NCBI GenBank assembly: GCA_022818135.1
Contig: JAFMSR010000009.1
Span: 15,448,693 to 15,512,692, forward strand
Source of the DNA: Saxidomus purpurata
Lineage: Eukaryota > Mollusca > Bivalvia > Venerida > Veneridae
DNA: 64,000 nt
Direction of reading: 5' to 3'
Below the pieces are notes generated by a model. That model saw only the letters and a list, made by a program, of their open reading frames with translations. It did not search any database and had not been told where the DNA came from. Below, piece by piece: positions 59,741-64,000 of this stretch. The position numbers and the translations under genes are program-made. Each line of letters begins with the position of its first letter. Positions within the stretch are counted from its first letter, which is position 1.

Positions 59741-60019
59741 TACATACATATCAGTAAATGCCGATAATTGCGTGTGACTAGAGACGATCTAAACTTTCAG
59801 CACTTCGATCACTACGATTATCTAGACTTTCAGTATTTTGATAACGATGGTAATCAAAAACATTGAGTACTTAAGATACGAAGATTTTCTTAACTGTTTC
59901 AGTACTTCGTTACAGTATTTGAACTTAGTGTACTTTAATAACGATGGTTTTGTTCTTCCGATACGATGAATTTCTTAAGTGTTACAATGTAGTTATTTTA
60001 TTACGATGATTCTTTAATA

Positions 60020-61860
60020 TCTTGGACAAGATTCATACAGTAAACAACGTTGTATATTTCTTATACTTTTTGAGTAAGATGACCGGCAGTGAGAAACATA
60101 CACAGGAAAAATTCCTGCGGGAACCATTACAATGTTGGCCTGCTACCATGAAGTATTTACAGCTATATAATACGTTCGAGCAGGTCAATAAGCATAATAC
60201 TGTAACATATTGATAGCTTGAGAACAATAACATATGAGGTAATGTAGAAATAACTAATAAGAAGTCACGTCCTTGCAAGAAACATAGAACAGTTATAAAG
60301 ATGTTTCTGAAGGTCTTGGGGAACGGAGTGGTGCTTGTTTTAAGTCGTTTTATTTAATATTTCAAGCTACAAAATAATATTGAAATCTCAAGCGCAATGC
60401 CGTAGACCGGAAATAAAAAAAGAAAAACATTTCTGTAATATTGATGAGTTAGACGTCACTGTTGTCCTTTTCTAGCACTATCCGACAGTTAGTACACTAT
60501 TCGGATTACTCTGCTGTTATCGCTGTATTGCTTGTTTCATACGGTAAAGAGAGAAAGTGAAATAATTACTTCCACGATAATAACAATTAATTAATGAAAT
60601 TGGCAAAATGTTTTCCTAATAGCGTTTTAATTTCTAACAGTCATTAATATAAAATGAATATATAAGTACGTAGCAACTGGAATATCTCTATGGTTAAAAA
60701 GCAACGATAAAGTCAGAGGATTCCTCCTGGAAGAACTTGAAAAGTTGTTGTCTTGGGCATTTTTCAATAAGTAAGGTAATTTGAAACTCAAGTTATTAAG
60801 TCCCCCATACAACTTGTAAAATCACTTCCAAATTGATGTTGGTGAATTACATTTTTTTCACACTCGTTTTATTTGTAAAATAGTAAAGGTTGGCGCTTCA
60901 AGGTCAGTCATTGTCTGTAGAATCTGTTAAACCATTTGAGACTTTATCGTGAAAAAATTACATAACATAATTATGAGGTAACCTTGGACATATGACGTCA
61001 CAGTTAGTGCCAAGCGTAACACCGGTTTCTAATAAATGTCATAAACTAACATCTCAAGCAAACGAAAAAAAAAAACGAGAATCAACCGGTCAAGAATATT
61101 TTTCTTGGAAACAAATCATATTGGTAACCGCCCAAAAACAAGTCGCAGTAATTTGGAAAACTGGCACACTGAATATTTATAATGTTATTTTATTATTCTT
61201 CGGTGCTTTTAGCATAATTCCGACGTTTACATAACAATTCACACTATACGGGTAAACGTCAGAATTTTAACATTTCTGTGGTTTTTCAAATAACACATCC
61301 AAATGTTTTAGTTCTATGAATATTGGTGGATGTTTTTTATTACTTTTACTTTTAAAGCCTTTTTTCATTTTTGTATGAAAAAAAAACAGTTTCCTTTGCA
61401 GTCAGGGAATAATATACACTAAACAACGTAGATACAGCCAAATTACCGATATAAGGAACAAAATTTCTTGGCACGAATTTTTTCTTCTATATTTAACATA
61501 AAAATGCTATATGGAAATACATACTATGAATATAAGAAACGGCTCAAAGGTGTTCGTTATATCAGAGTTGTCTTTAATTCAGCTGAAGTCACAGAGACAA
61601 ACGCAATCGGAACAAAATGTGAAGGGCACAACAAAATAACATAAGATTCACTTAAACCGTTTTATCAAAGTCTTGTATCTGCTGTGTCCAGTATTTAGCT
61701 AAATATCAAATTTCTGTCCACCATTATGGAGTTTTCTTTTACACGGGATAGAACTCAAACCGAAAGAATGGGTCGCTCAGGTCCCGGTCCGTTTCCACTA
61801 ACAGGTGGAGAAAAAGACAGAATGTGAAGTAACAGTTTACAGAAATACTTTTCTCAGTTT
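60020..61860. other. Intergenic, no gene seen
   Basis: Short chance open frames only; no recognised repeat unit. Confidence 0.35.
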
Positions 61861-61864
61861 GTTG

Positions 61865-62085
61865 TGGGAACACTGTTCTCGTGTGAACAAAGTTCTCGCG
61901 TGAACATCTTACTTGTGTCGTGAACATAATTTCTCGTTTGAATACAGTTCTCGTGCGAACACAGTTTTCTCGTGTGAACATTGTTCTCATTTGAACTCGT
62001 TCTCGTGTGAGTACAGTTTCTCATGTGAGTACAGTTTTTCATGTGAACATTATTTCTTTTATGAATACAGCGTTGTCAGTGAACA
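61865..62085. repeat. ~17-bp quasi-palindromic minisatellite
   Basis: About eleven units of GTTCTCGTGTGAACACA; each unit can pair GTTC with GAAC within itself. The minus-strand open frames (MRTMFTRENCVRTR-like) are the array read in frame. Confidence 0.8.
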
Positions 62086-62089
62086 GTGA

Positions 62090-64000
62090 AGCCGATAGAA
62101 GTCGTTTATCGAAACACACTGGTACTGTTGGTCTTATGAATGTGTTTATGAAATATCTTAAACTGCAACTGTATAATTTCCGACAGATGTTGGTAAAGTT
62201 TATTTTGATTTTGAAGTTTATTGAAAATATACTACTGTGAAGGAATATCTTGGTATAAAACAATTAAATATCTGTTAAATTTGTTAACTGAAACAAAAAT
62301 GTAAATTATATTACTTACATTCTGCCAGGAAATCCATAATATCAAACATTATTTTGGATGCACTCGATTCTTGTCATAAAAAAATCTGCTTGGAAGTTTA
62401 TATAGTTCTTCTTGATTAGGTTTCTGCAAATATTTAATTAATCACATAGGGGCATTACAAAAGATACAAATCGGCTTCTGTTAGGAAAGAGCGTATAGTT
62501 AATTAAGAAGCACAGGAAAGCGTTTGTCTGAAGCGAAGATAAGGATTAAGGCGTGTTCCTGTTGCCACATTCCGTGTGTTATACCAATTTCGTTTCAATA
62601 TTGACTTGTTAAAGTCCCATGACCACTTTAGATAACTTTATATAATTAGTTTATGTATAAATGATAGAATTGTTTTTATCTCTAGTCTAAACAATGTTGA
62701 CATATTCGTTGTTTTCGAACTGTTGTCTCTTCATCACTGTTGTTGTTGTTGTCTGTCCCAACCTTGGTCATTTAAACAGACGGACAGTTTTCTTTGTAAT
62801 ACCCTACTGTACAAGTAACTTTACACGCTAAGTGCGACTGCGACTTTAATGCATAATTACAATTTTGTTGAAGCCGGTTGTTTTAAAGAGGCACTCGCTA
62901 CATCTAGCAGATTATATTCTCGAAACTTAGATTAAGTGTTCAATGAACGTAAAATGATAAATAAATACAATTTGAAAGAAGAACCTATGGCGAAAAATGC
63001 TTTATTTTACCTTAATTAATCAATATAGAGCCTTTCTGTAATAAATCGCCTCCACCCTTTTATTGTATAACAACAACTCTACATAGATTATTGGATGGTT
63101 TACGGTACTGCAGTATACTTTAAACCGCTGATTTTATCGATAATGACTAGGAATATATAGCTGAAACTTTTAGGTTAAGTTAGAATACTTCCAAAGTATC
63201 TATTGTATATATTTTAAGGTTCTTTAGTTTGATATCAGTTATAGTGTGTATCCCTTTAAGAGCGCGCAAGTTCGTTCTCGCTTATTTTCGCGAAATAATC
63301 TCTACGTCATCTCTGTCTTTCTCGCTCACTTCTTCGAGCTTGTTTCATGATTTGAACTTAGTCTCAAAAGCGAATAAATCTAAGTTGTGCGAACTTCTTT
63401 CGCAATCGGAATAAAAAATATCAAGTATCGTAGAGTCTCGCTGCTGAACAGTTCAATACAATGTCAGTTGTACACATGAATAAAAATGCACCTTTTAATG
63501 TACTTCAAGCAAACACAACATGTGATGCGTGGTACAACAGCTGCTGGGATTGACCGGGACCGATCCGACACGTAAGGGAGAAATTTGTTAAAACACTCTA
63601 CTTCAAAATGCATCTATTGTTTGAATGTTTGCCTATGTGGGTTACTAGTAAGCTTAAACATACACCATATCCATCTGTTCATATGACAAAACACACTGAA
63701 TGTATTATTAGATGATAAATAACGGTTTCAGAAATAAAAAAACACAGCGAGGAACGGGAATTTAGAATCTTCTGGTGTTTCCAAATATGTATCGATCGAC
63801 CTGTCAGGTACTGATATGTATTTACATTTCCAAGATGTTACATTTATAAATATAATTGGTATGTTAAGCAACATTGGTATACACTATAAGTAGCCTGTTT
63901 AATTTCAACAGAACTTGAAATGCTAATGCATGAAACGGGAGTTACGGCACATCGTATCATAACAAACGCTTGAAACAGGCTTTGATCATGTGATGGTACA
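62090..64000. other. Intergenic to window end, no gene seen
   Basis: AT-rich, with a small (TTG)n at about 62740. No supported exon. Genes may continue beyond the window. Confidence 0.35.

Noticed and set aside
61739..62042. Two minus-strand frames of Arg/Thr/Cys-rich repeats
   Set aside because: They are the 17-bp minisatellite read in frame.

Overview
The window looks like nuclear DNA of a protostome, most likely a bivalve mollusc. It is AT-rich and gene-poor, with spliced genes and GT-AG introns. It carries an innexin, a gap-junction family found in protostomes, and many families of ~145-165 bp tandem repeats and tRNA-derived repeats of the sort that crowd bivalve genomes. The species assignment is inference: nothing could be searched. 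No prokaryotic gene organisation, CRISPR array or convincing rRNA/tRNA gene was seen.

Layout. 1-5.5 kb: a broken LINE ORF1 on the minus strand (about 523-1594), a ~170-200 bp tandem array (2.0-2.9 kb) and degenerate repeat units (3.0-5.5 kb). 6.8-9.3 kb: a 5'-truncated, multiply frameshifted LINE ORF2 (reverse transcriptase, L1/Tx1-like) on the plus strand. 10.5-16.6 kb: three or four tandem-repeat elements, two of them bounded by short inverted repeats. 17.0-21.1 kb: a large composite inverted repeat whose two arms are made of two different minisatellites (~40 bp and ~167 bp), resembling a fold-back element. 21.4-22.1 kb: tRNA-derived SINE-like pieces.

Gene 1, plus strand, 23.75-30.67 kb: a type I membrane receptor that I reconstruct from nine coding exons, all joined in phase 1. 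The order is signal peptide, one Ig-like domain, three thrombospondin type-1 repeats, a transmembrane helix and a tyrosine-rich tail. The last intron is 204 nt (a multiple of three) and has an in-frame stop. If it is retained, the protein is 488 aa and ends with an ITIM-like motif. If it is spliced, the protein is 724 aa and its tail carries several YxxP and YxN motifs.

Gene 2, minus strand, 45.97-40.59 kb: a complete three-exon innexin of 406 aa with four membrane segments and the paired extracellular-loop cysteines. The two genes are about 10 kb apart, with 3' ends facing each other. Nothing suggests that they work together beyond both being plasma-membrane proteins.

The rest is intergenic and mostly tandem repeats: a ~57 bp array just 3' of gene 1, a 32 bp array at 32.2 kb, a 57 bp array at 47.9 kb, a 30 bp array at 59.4 kb and a ~17 bp array at 61.9 kb. 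There are also dispersed repeat copies, microsatellites and one 13-bp-stem hairpin at 56.2 kb. Between 49.3 and 59.4 kb I see no supportable gene.
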